Notes: generated by a model from the letters alone, not told the origin. Shown: positions 7,497 through 16,890, counted from the first letter of the stretch. The stretch is 38,363 bases of DNA from an uncultured Candidatus Nitrosopumilus sp. (GCA_905479565.1 CAJQMY010000026.1:1-38363), one strand, 5' to 3'. Numbers and translations: made by a program.

Positions 7497-9151
7497 TTTT
7501 TAATATCTTTCCACACTGCGTTTTCATTTTTGACCCAAAGGAATTTCTTTTGCAATGCTGATGTGTACAATTTTTCCCATTCTGCACCGACCTCATCTGT
7601 CCATGCCTTGAAAACACGAGGATCTATGTAATTTCTTAAAGATGTCCCAATGTTGTAATCTTTAGTTTTTTCTGACAAATCAATCTGTAACTCTAATTTT
7701 TCTAATCTTTCTTTGTGTTTTGATTTTTGCTTTTTGATTTGCTCTTTTAATGTCTTAATTCTTTTGACTTTGTTTTTCTTTTGAGTGTCCGTTTTTGGTT
7801 CAGATGATTCTACTTTTTTAAGAGTTTCTTGGGTTTTTTTCCAAGTTTGCTCTTTTCCTATTTTTTTGAATGTATCTCGTTTCTTTTGTAATGATTGTTC
7901 AAATGTTTTAGGAATAGTCCTCTTGTGGTTGCACATCATGGCAGCTTCTAGATTTGCCAATTTTGCATGATACAATTTCTCATTTGCTGTATTTCTTTTC
8001 ATGTTGTCATGTTCTACAAGATATTTTTTGACTACAGTAGTTGCAAGATATGTTCTGAACACTTTTGCGGTTAATCCCTTTACGATCTCTGAATAATATG
8101 CATTAACATGTCTTGACGTAATTCCATCAAATATGTCGTCTTTTGGTTTTTTCTTTTCCACCAATTTTTTTAGATTTTCGTGAAATTGTCTATCATGGCC
8201 TTCAGCTTTTACTGTTTCTTGCCATCTAACACTGTCTTTACCTAGAAAATCAAATTCAATTGTATTTGGAGTAATTTTGATGTGTTCTTTTCTTAGAGTT
8301 GTGGCACCTACTGTATCTGCTTCTTCAGGATCTTTTTCGTCCCCTACCCTCATTGCAGTTCTATAAATCAAATAACATGCAGTTGCAATCTTTCGTTTCT
8401 TTTCATTTTTCATATCCTTGACAATTCTGTCTTTGATTTTGTCAATCTCTTTTGCAAGCTTTACTGCTTTTTCATATTTTTCCTTGTCTCTGTCTTGTTT
8501 TAATCCTGCACTATCTGCAAGCCAGACATATTTTCTTTTTTGCGTTAGAAAATCCATCCAACTTGCAAGCCACATTGAATCCTTGTCGTGAATAACTTTA
8601 CCCCATTTCCCTTCTGGCACTTTGGCTTCTTTTCCAAGGTTTAATGTAACATCTTCTGCAGTAACTGGCGGTTTCCATTTTCCTCGAATTGGATGCTCCC
8701 CTCTACCGATAAATATCCCTGGGGGTTCGGCCATATAGTTTCCAACTTCAACTTCTTTACCATCTATGATGGCAATTCCATATTTTGCTTTTAATTTTTC
8801 TCGAAGTTCTTTTCTTTTAGCTGCAATGGCTTTTTTATCCTCCTTGCTCATCATTTCTTTGAGGTCTTTTTCTTTGTCAACTATTTTGTAAGCATTTGAG
8901 AAATCAATATCTTCATATGATAATTTTTTAAATTTAGAGCCTAAAGATTTTGTAAAATCTTTTGTAAAGTTTTTTTGAAATACTTTATCCTGAGCATATG
9001 GGGTGTCTTTCTTTTTTGCCCATTGATATGCCATCTCTTCTTGGGTTATGTCAAGTGCAATTACTTCGCCTTTAATTTTTATCTTAATTCCTTGGGCCTC
9101 ATATGCAGGAGGAAATAAGATTCCATTATGTTGTAGAGTTTTCCATTTCAT
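7493..9151 (-). CDS. DNA topoisomerase IB (eukaryote-type)
   Basis: Relaxes supercoils by nicking one strand through a 3'-phosphotyrosine. The 552 residues align with the eukaryotic core from the start (MKWKTLQHNGILFPP...) and keep the catalytic set: Arg268 in RTAMRVGDEKD, Lys305 in GKDSVRW, Arg366 in VFRTYLATT, His409 in NHKRTIPKTFEQS and the nucleophile Tyr508 in SLRNYIDPR. A lysine-rich coiled-coil linker (about 420-495) separates the last two, as in human TOP1; the long eukaryotic N-terminal extension is absent. Topoisomerase IB of this type is a recognised marker of Thaumarchaeota among archaea. Convergent with the repeat protein (4-base overlap). Confidence 0.97.
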   Translation of the reverse strand: MKWKTLQHNGILFPPAYEAQGIKIKIKGEVIALDITQEEMAYQWAKKKDTPYAQDKVFQKNFTKDFTKSLGSKFKKLSYEDIDFSNAYKIVDKEKDLKEMMSKEDKKAIAAKRKELREKLKAKYGIAIIDGKEVEVGNYMAEPPGIFIGRGEHPIRGKWKPPVTAEDVTLNLGKEAKVPEGKWGKVIHDKDSMWLASWMDFLTQKRKYVWLADSAGLKQDRDKEKYEKAVKLAKEIDKIKDRIVKDMKNEKKRKIATACYLIYRTAMRVGDEKDPEEADTVGATTLRKEHIKITPNTIEFDFLGKDSVRWQETVKAEGHDRQFHENLKKLVEKKKPKDDIFDGITSRHVNAYYSEIVKGLTAKVFRTYLATTVVKKYLVEHDNMKRNTANEKLYHAKLANLEAAMMCNHKRTIPKTFEQSLQKKRDTFKKIGKEQTWKKTQETLKKVESSEPKTDTQKKNKVKRIKTLKEQIKKQKSKHKERLEKLELQIDLSEKTKDYNIGTSLRNYIDPRVFKAWTDEVGAEWEKLYTSALQKKFLWVKNENAVWKDIKN

Positions 9152-9232
9152 ATCATTTCACCTTAAAATTGTGGACTTTGATGAAATTCTACTTTATCTG
9201 TATATCAATTTAGCGTACAAGTACGATGTTAG

Positions 9233-10060
9233 TTAAGGAAATAGCTCTTTACTCATGTATTTTTCAAATTCTAGGTCTGTTTTTCTCTTTTTAGCCTCCA
9301 AAAACATGGCCGCATCAGTACCTATCACGTATCGCGGTAACATTTCATCATCATGGATTGCCTTGATTACTACATCTGCAACTTGAGAAGGGGCAGTTCC
9401 CATTTCTATCATCATTTTAAGACCTGCCAAAATATTGTCAGTTAATGTCTTGTATTTTGGGTCAATCTTTGATTCTGGAACTTTCATTGAATTAAAAAAA
9501 TTAGTTTTGATAACCCCTGGTTCAATCATTGTAGTTTTAATTCCAAATTGACCTAACTCATATCTCAAACACTCTCCTAGTCCCTCCAATGCAAATTTTG
9601 AACTGATGTAAGCTGGAGATCCTGGCAATCCCATTCTTCCTACCACTGAACTAATATTGATTATATTGCCTGAATTTTGTTTTCTCATGATTGGGGCTAC
9701 CTCTTGAATAATCCTTACAATGCTGAAAAAATTTGTCTCAAATTGTTTTCTAAACTCATCTATTGTTAGATCTTCTGTACATCCAAATTGGCCATATCCT
9801 GCATTGTTAACAAGCACATCTAGTCTTTCATCCTTTGCAACAACTTTTTTGACTGCAGAAATAATTGATTCTTCTTTGTCAACATCCAATTCTATAATTT
9901 CAACTGGAAGATTTTCTTTTTTTACAGCATGCTCTAATTCGCCTGCTTTTCTAACATCTCTCATACTGGCAAATGTATAATATCCATCTCTTGCTAATGA
10001 TAATGCAGTTTCTAATCCAATCCCTGACGAACTGCCTGTGACAAGAGCTATTTTTTCCAT
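9233..10060 (-). CDS. Short-chain dehydrogenase/reductase
   Basis: A classical SDR of 275 residues. The NAD(P)-binding motif is TGSSSGIG (residues 8-15), NNAG follows in LVNNAGYGQFG, and the catalytic set is Ser in INISSVVGRMG and YISSK (Tyr and Lys) just after it. After the second strand comes SMRDVRK, whose Arg suggests NADP(H) preference. The C-terminus (DAAMFLEAKKRKTDLEFEKY) is of the type found in SDRs acting on lipid-like or small carbonyl substrates. The substrate cannot be read from sequence. The helicase gene upstream on the same strand ends about 40 bases away, so co-transcription is possible. Confidence 0.9.
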   Translation of the reverse strand: MEKIALVTGSSSGIGLETALSLARDGYYTFASMRDVRKAGELEHAVKKENLPVEIIELDVDKEESIISAVKKVVAKDERLDVLVNNAGYGQFGCTEDLTIDEFRKQFETNFFSIVRIIQEVAPIMRKQNSGNIINISSVVGRMGLPGSPAYISSKFALEGLGECLRYELGQFGIKTTMIEPGVIKTNFFNSMKVPESKIDPKYKTLTDNILAGLKMMIEMGTAPSQVADVVIKAIHDDEMLPRYVIGTDAAMFLEAKKRKTDLEFEKYMSKELFP

Positions 10061-10102
10061 GATAATTCTAAATTCTTGTTATATTTATCCCATTTTGATT
10101 AG

Positions 10103-12613
10103 TTATACTAGTGGTTTATCTCCTTCAATCGGATCAATTAATTCCGTTTCTTCACCCTTATTGATTCTTTCAAGAATTTCTAATGCTGAATGTTTATGGA
10201 GATATTCATTGTTATTTCCACATCTGTATGAGAAAGTACATCTTGGACATCCTGATTCATTTTTGCACGGACATTCTTTCACTATGAACATACTTCTTTC
10301 AAGTGCATTCTCAAACCTGTCATAGAGGGCCTTACTCGCACCACTTCCACCAATAGCCCCATCGTAGATGAAAATCAAGCCTGATGTGCCTAATGATATG
10401 CCTCCTAAATCCTGGGAAACCCCACCTGTAATCATATTGCTTCCTTCGATTACAACATGTTCTGTAGCATGATATCCACTGGCTTCTGTATATTCCTCAT
10501 CTTCTGATTCTTCAATCACTTTGAGAGGTCTTGGTGCATGAAATACTATTCCTTTGGTAACAAAATCATATTCTAAAGGTATGTCTAGTTGTATTTTTTC
10601 GCCTTGGGTTATTTCCTGTCCTAACTCGATATTGACATACCCATACACCTTTTTTTCAATATGTAATTTACAAAATGCGATTTCAATTCCATTTGCTTTT
10701 CTTCTTTCATAAACTGTTTCAATTGTAGGCCATTCTTCTGTTAATGATTTTGTATAGTATGGATAATCTCTTGGAATTCTTTCTAGTTTTGCATAGTTTT
10801 TTTCTGGATAGTCAAATTCCTTTACTTTATAACGAATGCCTGCTAAAAAATAGATTGCATCTTTGTGTAGTTCTTCTAGTGCAATTGGCAATACTCTGTC
10901 TCCTACTTTTTTTCCGTCTAGAAAAATGTCTGTTGAATTACCGATTCCTCTAATACTATATTCACTCAACATAGAATTAATTTTATCATAATTTGGAATG
11001 ATTCTATTGTTGAATTCTTTTAGATTTTCATTAATTATGTGCTGTTCTATCACTTTTTGATGTTCCCTTAATTCATGTTTTGAAATGGGTCTATCACATG
11101 CCATTGCTAAAACTTGAAATTCTTCTACAAATGGATTCTTGGGATCGATGTATGTTTTCTCGATATCTTCAAAATAATCGTCAGGATGGTTCTTGTAATA
11201 TTGTGATATGGGATCATTCCCTAAAGCTAAAAATGCGTATCCTCTTTGACCTTTTCTAGCTGCTCTCCCTATTCTCTGAACTAGTCTGTTTACCGGAATG
11301 GTTGATGATATGACACAATCCACGTTGCCCACGTCTATTCCTAATTCAAGCGTGGGAGTGCATGAAATTGCCTGCAACTGGTCTTCCTTGAATTGCCTTT
11401 CAACTGATGTTCTGTAATTTGCCATTAATCCCGCTCTGTGAACTTTGATGTTCACTTTTTGTTTTTTTGCCTGTATTGCTAAAAGTTCTGAATTCAGATG
11501 CGAATTATTGAAAATCATTGTCTTGTGATTTTTTTGAGTTAGTTTCTTTGTAATCTCCACCATTAGGGCTCTCTGTGTTCGAAGTGATGGGAAAAGCATC
11601 ACAAAGTCTGTTTTTCCTTTTTTACCTGAACCCTGAATTTTCTGCATTTTTTCTCCAAACAGTTTTTGGCAGAATTCTTTTGCGTCATCAAGAGTTGCTG
11701 ATGCTGCTATAAACTGCAACTTGTTGGTACAAATTCGCTTCAGTCTTTTTATAATATAGTGGACATTCGTTCCGAAAATTCCTGAATATGTGTGAGCCTC
11801 ATCTGTAATGAGAATTCTAGTAGAAGATAATAACGAGGAAAATTTTGTCTGATGCCACATGTGGTAATGCAATACATCAAAATTTGTAATTAGAATTTGT
11901 GGGGGATGATCAATTATTTCTCTTCGCTCATCTTGTTTTGTGTCTCCATCAAAGACTTTGACATTCACTCCTATTTTTTCTGCAAATTTTTGAATTTTTG
12001 GATATTGATCACGAGCTAATGCTTTTGTGGGATATACAAAAATTGCAAAAACGTTTCCATCACTTGCATCTTTTTTTATTCTTTGAATCACTGGAATCAA
12101 AAATGCTTCTGTCTTTCCAGATGCTGTAGGTGCTTCAATGATGACATTTTTCCCAAATGTGATTTCTTCAATGGATTCCTCTTGAAATTTATAAAATTGT
12201 TTAATTTTTAGTTCCTTGAGGTGCTCGGTTATTGATTCATCTAACCCTAATTCTTCTATTTTACAGCCCATTTTGGGCTCAGGATTGCTCAAAACCTTGT
12301 ACTGTGAAATATAGTCTTTTTTTGAAAACAGAATTGCTTCAGTTATCTTATCTGGTTTGTTTTTGCCTATCATCTCTTTGATTTCATTTTCTCCCCTCAC
12401 AATCCCTTCGTCTTTGAGACCTTCAGATAATCCTCCCTCAGTTACTAGTCCTTTGTCAAATCTTGAAAGAAACTCTAGAAATACTTCATCAGAATTTTTT
12501 GAAAATTCTAATAGATCTTCTAATCCGCATTTTTCACAAGAAACATGCATTTTTTTATTGAATGTTTTTTGAATTCCAATTTTTGATTTGCATTTGGGAC
12601 AAGAGAACTTCAA
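10103..12613 (-). CDS. DEAH-box superfamily 2 helicase, MrfA/Hrq1-like, with N-terminal zinc finger
   Basis: An 836-residue helicase. The N-terminus has a four-Cys zinc motif (CPKCKSKIG and CEKCGLED, residues 5-30). Motif I is APTASGKTEAF (161-171), motif Ia FVYPTKALARDQ, motif II DEAH in LITDEAHTYSG, motif III SAT, and motif VI VQRIGRAARKGQRG. The C-terminus ends in the MZB (DUF1998) cysteine cluster, with CPCKNESGCPRC and a later YRCGN. This architecture matches MrfA/Hrq1 helicases, which act in DNA repair (mitomycin or crosslink damage) in bacteria and yeast; repair is a family-based inference here. It is not Lhr or Hel308, which lack the C-terminal Cys cluster. The start is a TTG needed to include the zinc finger. 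Confidence 0.88.
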   Translation of the reverse strand: MKFSCPKCKSKIGIQKTFNKKMHVSCEKCGLEDLLEFSKNSDEVFLEFLSRFDKGLVTEGGLSEGLKDEGIVRGENEIKEMIGKNKPDKITEAILFSKKDYISQYKVLSNPEPKMGCKIEELGLDESITEHLKELKIKQFYKFQEESIEEITFGKNVIIEAPTASGKTEAFLIPVIQRIKKDASDGNVFAIFVYPTKALARDQYPKIQKFAEKIGVNVKVFDGDTKQDERREIIDHPPQILITNFDVLHYHMWHQTKFSSLLSSTRILITDEAHTYSGIFGTNVHYIIKRLKRICTNKLQFIAASATLDDAKEFCQKLFGEKMQKIQGSGKKGKTDFVMLFPSLRTQRALMVEITKKLTQKNHKTMIFNNSHLNSELLAIQAKKQKVNIKVHRAGLMANYRTSVERQFKEDQLQAISCTPTLELGIDVGNVDCVISSTIPVNRLVQRIGRAARKGQRGYAFLALGNDPISQYYKNHPDDYFEDIEKTYIDPKNPFVEEFQVLAMACDRPISKHELREHQKVIEQHIINENLKEFNNRIIPNYDKINSMLSEYSIRGIGNSTDIFLDGKKVGDRVLPIALEELHKDAIYFLAGIRYKVKEFDYPEKNYAKLERIPRDYPYYTKSLTEEWPTIETVYERRKANGIEIAFCKLHIEKKVYGYVNIELGQEITQGEKIQLDIPLEYDFVTKGIVFHAPRPLKVIEESEDEEYTEASGYHATEHVVIEGSNMITGGVSQDLGGISLGTSGLIFIYDGAIGGSGASKALYDRFENALERSMFIVKECPCKNESGCPRCTFSYRCGNNNEYLHKHSALEILERINKGEETELIDPIEGDKPLV

Positions 12614-12707
12614 GATCTATTTGATAAGAAATTGCTGATGATTTATTGTTTGGTAAGTACTGTGACCCACGACATTATTAAGCTAGAATAGAGTCTTGAA
12701 TTTAAAA

Positions 12708-13484
12708 ATGAAAAAAATAGAAATTAACAAAATTTACAATCAAAACTGCATTGAAGGGATGAAATTGATTCCCAAAAATAAAATTGATCTTGTGATTACT
12801 GATCCTCCATTTGCAATAAACTTCAAGGCTAAAAGGGCAAATTATAACAGAACTTCTTCTAGGGTATTGTCTGGATATAATGAAATTAAACCTGAGGATT
12901 ATTATGATTTCACCTTTGCATGGATGAGTGAAGTTTTTAGAATTTTAAAGGATTCTGGCAGCACGTATGTTTTTTCAGGCTGGAATAATCTCAAAGATAT
13001 CTTACGTGCAATAGATGATGTTGGATTTACAACTGTAAATCATGTTATTTGGAAATATCAGTTTGGAGTAGTTACTAAAAGAAAATTTGTTACTTCTCAC
13101 TATCATTGCCTTTACATCTGTAAAGATGATAAAAAACGAAAATTTTTTCCTTTTTCTAGGTTCAAAAAAGATGAAAAAACAAAAGATGGTGGGAGTCTTC
13201 ATTATCGAGACAAGGAAGATGTCTGGGATATTAAAAGAGAATATTGGACAGGTGATGAAAAAACTCCCACCAAGCTTCCTGCAGAAATTATTAAAAAACT
13301 ATTGGAATATTCAAGTGAAAAAAATGATTTGGTGTTTGATCCATTCATTGGTTCCGGTCAAGTTGCAGTAGTTAGCAAGTCTCTAAAAAGAAAATTCCTT
13401 GGTTTTGAAATAGTTTCCGATTATTACAAATTTGCAAAAAAACGACTAGATACTGACACCTATAGAATTAAAAAATCAAAATAG
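12708..13484 (+). CDS. Beta-class DNA methyltransferase (adenine-N6 or cytosine-N4), solitary
   Basis: The motif order is TDPPF near the N-terminus (DPPF at 32-35) and DPFIGSGQVAV near the C-terminus (from 211), which defines the beta class of amino-methyltransferases (N6-adenine or N4-cytosine). 258 residues. The middle (about 95-175) is basic and includes HYHCLYICKDDKK, probably part of target recognition. No restriction endonuclease is adjacent: the flanks are a helicase and TatA. It may be an orphan, regulatory or housekeeping methylase. ATG at 12708 sits about 30 bases after an AT-rich box (about 12672-12681); the upstream in-frame TTG at 12696 is less likely. The recognition sequence cannot be predicted by eye. 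Confidence 0.85.
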   Translation: MKKIEINKIYNQNCIEGMKLIPKNKIDLVITDPPFAINFKAKRANYNRTSSRVLSGYNEIKPEDYYDFTFAWMSEVFRILKDSGSTYVFSGWNNLKDILRAIDDVGFTTVNHVIWKYQFGVVTKRKFVTSHYHCLYICKDDKKRKFFPFSRFKKDEKTKDGGSLHYRDKEDVWDIKREYWTGDEKTPTKLPAEIIKKLLEYSSEKNDLVFDPFIGSGQVAVVSKSLKRKFLGFEIVSDYYKFAKKRLDTDTYRIKKSK

Positions 13485-13485
13485 A

Positions 13486-13833
13486 TTATCCCTTTTTTTC
13501 AGATTCGTCTGTTCTTTTTTGACCAATTTTTGATGCAATATTTTCTCTTATCTCATCGTTTGTTTTCCCTTCCGTTTTTACTCCAGCTGATTTTGCAATC
13601 ATCTCTAGCTTTTCTCGCTCTGTTTCAACAGGTCCTGAAATTTTGGGAACTTCATCTGTAACATCCTTTATTTGCTCTTGAATCTCGTTTTTGGCTTTGT
13701 TGTATTCATTTACTGCTTTTCCAATTTTTCTGGCAGCCCCGGGTAATTTCCCTGTACCTAAAATCAAAACCAATGCAACAAAAATAATTATCATCCATTC
13801 ACTACCGCCGATATTTAGCAAATAATCAAGCAT
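13486..13833 (-). CDS. tatA: Twin-arginine translocase component TatA/TatE-like
   Basis: A 115-residue Tat pore component. An N-terminal transmembrane helix (about 13-26, EWMIIIFVALVLILG) leads into the hinge GTGKLPGAARKIGKAVNEYNK, the TatA/B signature with an amphipathic helix. The tail is charged, with helical turns at residues 75-110. It should work with TatC to export folded proteins; tatC is not in the window. It converges on the methyltransferase gene with one base between ends and is divergent from the PII gene. A TATA-like box (minus TTAATTTC near 13854-13863) lies about 26 bases upstream of the ATG. Confidence 0.9.
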   Translation of the reverse strand: MLDYLLNIGGSEWMIIIFVALVLILGTGKLPGAARKIGKAVNEYNKAKNEIQEQIKDVTDEVPKISGPVETEREKLEMIAKSAGVKTEGKTNDEIRENIASKIGQKRTDESEKKG

Positions 13834-13933
13834 GTTTTGGTATTCTTTAAATTGAAATTAAACGTAATGTTCAAAATTTACGCCTAAATTATCAATTCCA
13901 TTATTGAATATCACTAATGAGAATTCACGCATT

Positions 13934-13942
13934 GATTTAAAG
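13934..13942 (+). promoter_or_regulatory. TATA-like box of the PII gene
   Basis: GATTTAAAG is centred about 27 bases before the ATG at 13965, implying a leaderless or nearly leaderless mRNA. Confidence 0.5.
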
Positions 13943-13964
13943 AAATTCAAAACTTGCAATCTTT

Positions 13965-14279
13965 ATGAAAAAGATAGAAGCAATAGTTCAACCCGGAACA
14001 AAAGATGCGGTTATCACTGCAATCAAAAAAGTTGGTGTTGGCGGTGTAACTACTCATCAAGTTCAAGGGCAGGGTGCACAAGATCCTCCATTAGTTGGAC
14101 AATATTTCAGTAGGGATATGATAATTTGTGTTGTAGATGATCCCAAATTGGATGTGGTACTAGATGCAATTGCAAATGTTGCCTGTACAGGAACTAAAGG
14201 TGATGGAAAAGTGTTTGTAACAAACATTGAAGATGCACTAGATCTCTGTACTAAAAAACGCGGAACCATGGATATCTAG
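13965..14279 (+). CDS. PII-family nitrogen signalling protein with short T-loop
   Basis: A 104-residue PII (GlnB/GlnK) homologue. The first strand is MKKIEAIVQPGTKDAVITAI, and the C-terminal half carries the B-loop signature TGTKGDGKVFV and the C-loop end KKRGTMDI, matching PII. The T-loop is altered: between GVGGVTTHQVQG and MIICVVDD only QGAQDPPLVGQYFSRD is found, about 8 residues shorter than E. coli GlnB, and the uridylylation tyrosine context ELYRG is missing. PII trimers bind ATP, ADP and 2-oxoglutarate and control nitrogen metabolism, but no ammonium transporter is adjacent. The 3' end overlaps the convergent MFS gene by 4 bases. Confidence 0.9.
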   Translation: MKKIEAIVQPGTKDAVITAIKKVGVGGVTTHQVQGQGAQDPPLVGQYFSRDMIICVVDDPKLDVVLDAIANVACTGTKGDGKVFVTNIEDALDLCTKKRGTMDI

Positions 14280-15430
14280 TTTGAGATTCTTTGTGGTTCT
14301 AATTTTTTTCTAGCATTTATTGCAAACAATGTCACTCCTATTCCTATGATGCAAAATACAACATATGGTGTTTCATTTCCAAATGATTGTGTAATGGGAC
14401 CTCCAATGGTTGGTCCTATGGCCCAACCCATGCCAAAAACTGTTTCATATGCCCCAATAATTTTTCCTGAAATTCCTTTTCGAGTTTTACTTAAAATAAT
14501 CTCCAAAGTCAATGGGAAGAATATGCTAAACCCGAATCCCATTAGAACTAGGGCTATTCCAAAAGTGAATATTGAATCAGCAACAACTGATATTGCCAAT
14601 CCTGCTGACACTGCAATAGTTCCTGCAATCAAAGTCTGACTGGTCCTTCTTGCAAACTTTTCTGCCAATGCAAGAGATACAACACGCGAAATTCCAAAAA
14701 CAAAATACAATAATAAAATGTCTGATGCAGACATTCCGTTATCATTTAGAAATGCTGGATAAATTGTTAGAATTATACCAAATGACGAAGTACAGAAAAT
14801 CAACAACACTATCACTTCAGGAAACTTTCTCATTTCTTTAATTGATGAAAATGAAAATTTCTCATGATGTTTTTTTACTCTTTTTCTTGAGGCTAAAAGC
14901 GAAGTAATTATTGCAGCTGCGAGAATAAATGCCGCAATTTGGAATAATATCCTGTATGTGACATCTTGGCCTTCAAGTAATGCTGTACCGAGCAATGGGC
15001 CTATCATAAACCCTATTACGAAAAACATCGTAAACCATGAGATGTTTTTCACTCTATTTTTTTTAGAACTTTCGTTTGAAATGATTGCTTCGCAAGGTGG
15101 CCAGAAAAATGCATGAGCTATCCCTGTCATAATCCTAAACCCCATTATCTCTGGAACCGTCTGTGCAATGGATAGAAGATATACTGATGCAGAGTTAATT
15201 GCAGCACCAAAAGATAACAAGTATCCGTTGTTAATTCTATCTAGTAGTATTCCAACAAAAAGCGGAATGAACATGTAAGGGATAAAATTTGTTAATCCAA
15301 TCAGGCCCAGTTCTGAATACGTTGCACCGATAACATTTTTTGCAAATATTGGTAAAATTGGACCGTGCAATCCATATGAAATTCCAATAATTAAACCAGT
15401 GATGTTTACTAGTATCAGAACTTTATTCAT
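14276..15430 (-). CDS. Major facilitator superfamily transporter
   Basis: A 384-residue protein with about 12 transmembrane helices in two halves, starting VLILVNITGLIIGISYGLHG. The MFS loop 2-3 signature appears as VGILLDRINNG, and the second half has a related stretch. The helix FMIGPLLGTALL resembles motif C of exporters, which points toward drug or metabolite efflux, without identifying a substrate. It starts inside the end of the UbiE-like gene (ATGA, 4-base overlap), so the two are translationally coupled. This may mean that the methyltransferase product or a related compound is exported, which is speculation. Confidence 0.9.
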   Translation of the reverse strand: MNKVLILVNITGLIIGISYGLHGPILPIFAKNVIGATYSELGLIGLTNFIPYMFIPLFVGILLDRINNGYLLSFGAAINSASVYLLSIAQTVPEIMGFRIMTGIAHAFFWPPCEAIISNESSKKNRVKNISWFTMFFVIGFMIGPLLGTALLEGQDVTYRILFQIAAFILAAAIITSLLASRKRVKKHHEKFSFSSIKEMRKFPEVIVLLIFCTSSFGIILTIYPAFLNDNGMSASDILLLYFVFGISRVVSLALAEKFARRTSQTLIAGTIAVSAGLAISVVADSIFTFGIALVLMGFGFSIFFPLTLEIILSKTRKGISGKIIGAYETVFGMGWAIGPTIGGPITQSFGNETPYVVFCIIGIGVTLFAINARKKLEPQRISN

Positions 15431-16116
15431 TTGTATGCGGCAGTCATTATTGCCCCGCCCATAAGATCTTTCTCGAACTCTACTCTTGAAAACTTTTCAA
15501 GAATTAATCCTTCCAGTTTTTTATTTTGTGGCCATCTTTTGTAGGTGCCATAAAGTGTTCCAAATTTTAATCCAAGTCGTCCTCCTGCTGCAAATGCAAG
15601 AATGGGCAGAATACATCTTAGATAAAATGAGACACCTGCTCTAAAAAATGCTTCATCCGGTTTCCCTAAATCAACAATTACGAATCTTCCATCTTTTTTC
15701 AAGACTCTGTGAATTTCAGAAATTGCGATTCTCAAATTGATTGCATCTCTTAGTGAGTAACCGCATAACACTGCATCAAATTCTTCATCTTTGAATGGAA
15801 TGTGCTCGAATACACCGTTTGCCATGTCAGGGGATTTTTCAAAAAATGTACCTGTATTTTTTAGCATTGGCACAAGCGGATCATATAGTGTAATTGAAAT
15901 TTTCCCACCAGTTAACTTCATAGCTGTTTTTGACATGTTTCCAAAACCTGAACCTGCATCTAGAATTTTATCTCCTGAATGCACTCTTCCTGAGATCCCA
16001 CGATTACGATGTTCTTTGTCTTTACCTAACGAAATAATTGAATTGACCTTGTCATAAATAGGAATTATTTCCCGAAGTACTTCCATTACTTCTCCCCAAT
16101 AACTTCCTAACCCCAT
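15427..16116 (-). CDS. UbiE/COQ5-type SAM-dependent methyltransferase
   Basis: 229 residues with motif I LDAGSGFGNMSKTA, an acidic strand end in ITLYDPLVPM, the motif IV-like FDAVLCGYSLRDA and the post-motif HRVLKKDGRFVIVDLGKPD. This order, with IYDKVNSIISLGKDKEHR near the N-terminus, is typical of UbiE/MenG family quinone C-methyltransferases. Thaumarchaeota use menaquinones, so a menaquinone-ring methylation role is possible, but no other quinone genes are nearby. It is the first gene of a two-gene unit with the MFS transporter. The start at 16116 places the conserved domain about 20 residues in. Confidence 0.8.
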   Translation of the reverse strand: MGLGSYWGEVMEVLREIIPIYDKVNSIISLGKDKEHRNRGISGRVHSGDKILDAGSGFGNMSKTAMKLTGGKISITLYDPLVPMLKNTGTFFEKSPDMANGVFEHIPFKDEEFDAVLCGYSLRDAINLRIAISEIHRVLKKDGRFVIVDLGKPDEAFFRAGVSFYLRCILPILAFAAGGRLGLKFGTLYGTYKRWPQNKKLEGLILEKFSRVEFEKDLMGGAIMTAAYK

Positions 16117-16164
16117 ATCTACAGTCTCAGTATGCTAGTTTGAATAGGTTTCAAATCAAAGAGT

Positions 16165-16890
16165 TTACTCTGGAGCAAACTTTGATGCGTTTTGAGAATA
16201 ATTTTGTAAATCCGACTCTGAAACTTTCTCAAATATTTTAGATTCTGTTGTAATTTTTGCCATCTTTATGTTATTGACTACGTCTTTTGCGTCTGCCTTT
16301 AGATTAATTGCTGCAATAGCTAATGATGCTGCATCTTCTATGCTCAAATCATCTTTGTAATGTTTTTCTAAAAATTCATTTACATCATCAGAACCTGCCC
16401 CAATTGCAATTGCTGAAAATTGAATATATATTCCACTAGGATCTGTCACATAGATTGATTCCCCTTTCTGATCAATTCCTGCAATAATCATGGAAACTCC
16501 ATTTGGACGTACTCCTCCATACTGTGTGAATTGATGGGCTTGATCTGCTAGATGTTTTGCAACCGTTGCAACTTCAACAGATTCATCATATGTCATTCTA
16601 TTTCCTTGTGAGAAAAATCGTGCACCATCAACTTGAACACGTGCATCTGGGATGTATCCTGCTGCTGCAACTCCTATGTGATAGTCTACTTGAAATATTT
16701 TTTGAGTAACATTACTGGTTTGCAAAGTTCGAGGTTTCTCTTCAACTGCCATAATGACGCCTTGTTTACTGCTAATGCCTATAGCTAAAGTTCCTCTTTT
16801 TACTGTCTCAATGGCGTATTCGACTTGGTATATTCTACCGTCTGGCGAGTACATTGTCGGTGTCATATCATAACCACGTGATGCCATCAT
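16165..16890 (-). CDS. psmA: 20S proteasome alpha subunit
   Basis: The N-terminal signature RGYDMTPTMYSPDGRIYQVEYA is the classical alpha-subunit sequence, including the N-terminal helix that gates the pore. The body includes KRGTLAIGISSKQGV, VAAAGYIPDARV and the strand DPSGIYIQFSAIAIGAGSD. 241 residues, the usual alpha-subunit size. Alpha subunits form the heptameric outer ring; the beta subunit lies outside the window. ATG at 16890 is used, but ATG at 16887 (MASRGYD) is equally likely. A TATA-like box (16914-16923) sits about 28 bases upstream. Confidence 0.97.
   Translation of the reverse strand: MMASRGYDMTPTMYSPDGRIYQVEYAIETVKRGTLAIGISSKQGVIMAVEEKPRTLQTSNVTQKIFQVDYHIGVAAAGYIPDARVQVDGARFFSQGNRMTYDESVEVATVAKHLADQAHQFTQYGGVRPNGVSMIIAGIDQKGESIYVTDPSGIYIQFSAIAIGAGSDDVNEFLEKHYKDDLSIEDAASLAIAAINLKADAKDVVNNIKMAKITTESKIFEKVSESDLQNYSQNASKFAPE

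Noticed and set aside
13484-13486. Restriction-modification system around the methyltransferase
   Set aside because: Flanking genes are a helicase and TatA; neither resembles an endonuclease or specificity subunit. The helicase has an MZB Cys cluster, not a type I or III restriction fold.
13904-14113. Plus-strand ORF overlapping the PII start
   Set aside because: Out of frame with the clear PII gene, low-complexity Ser/Arg/Cys translation, no family.
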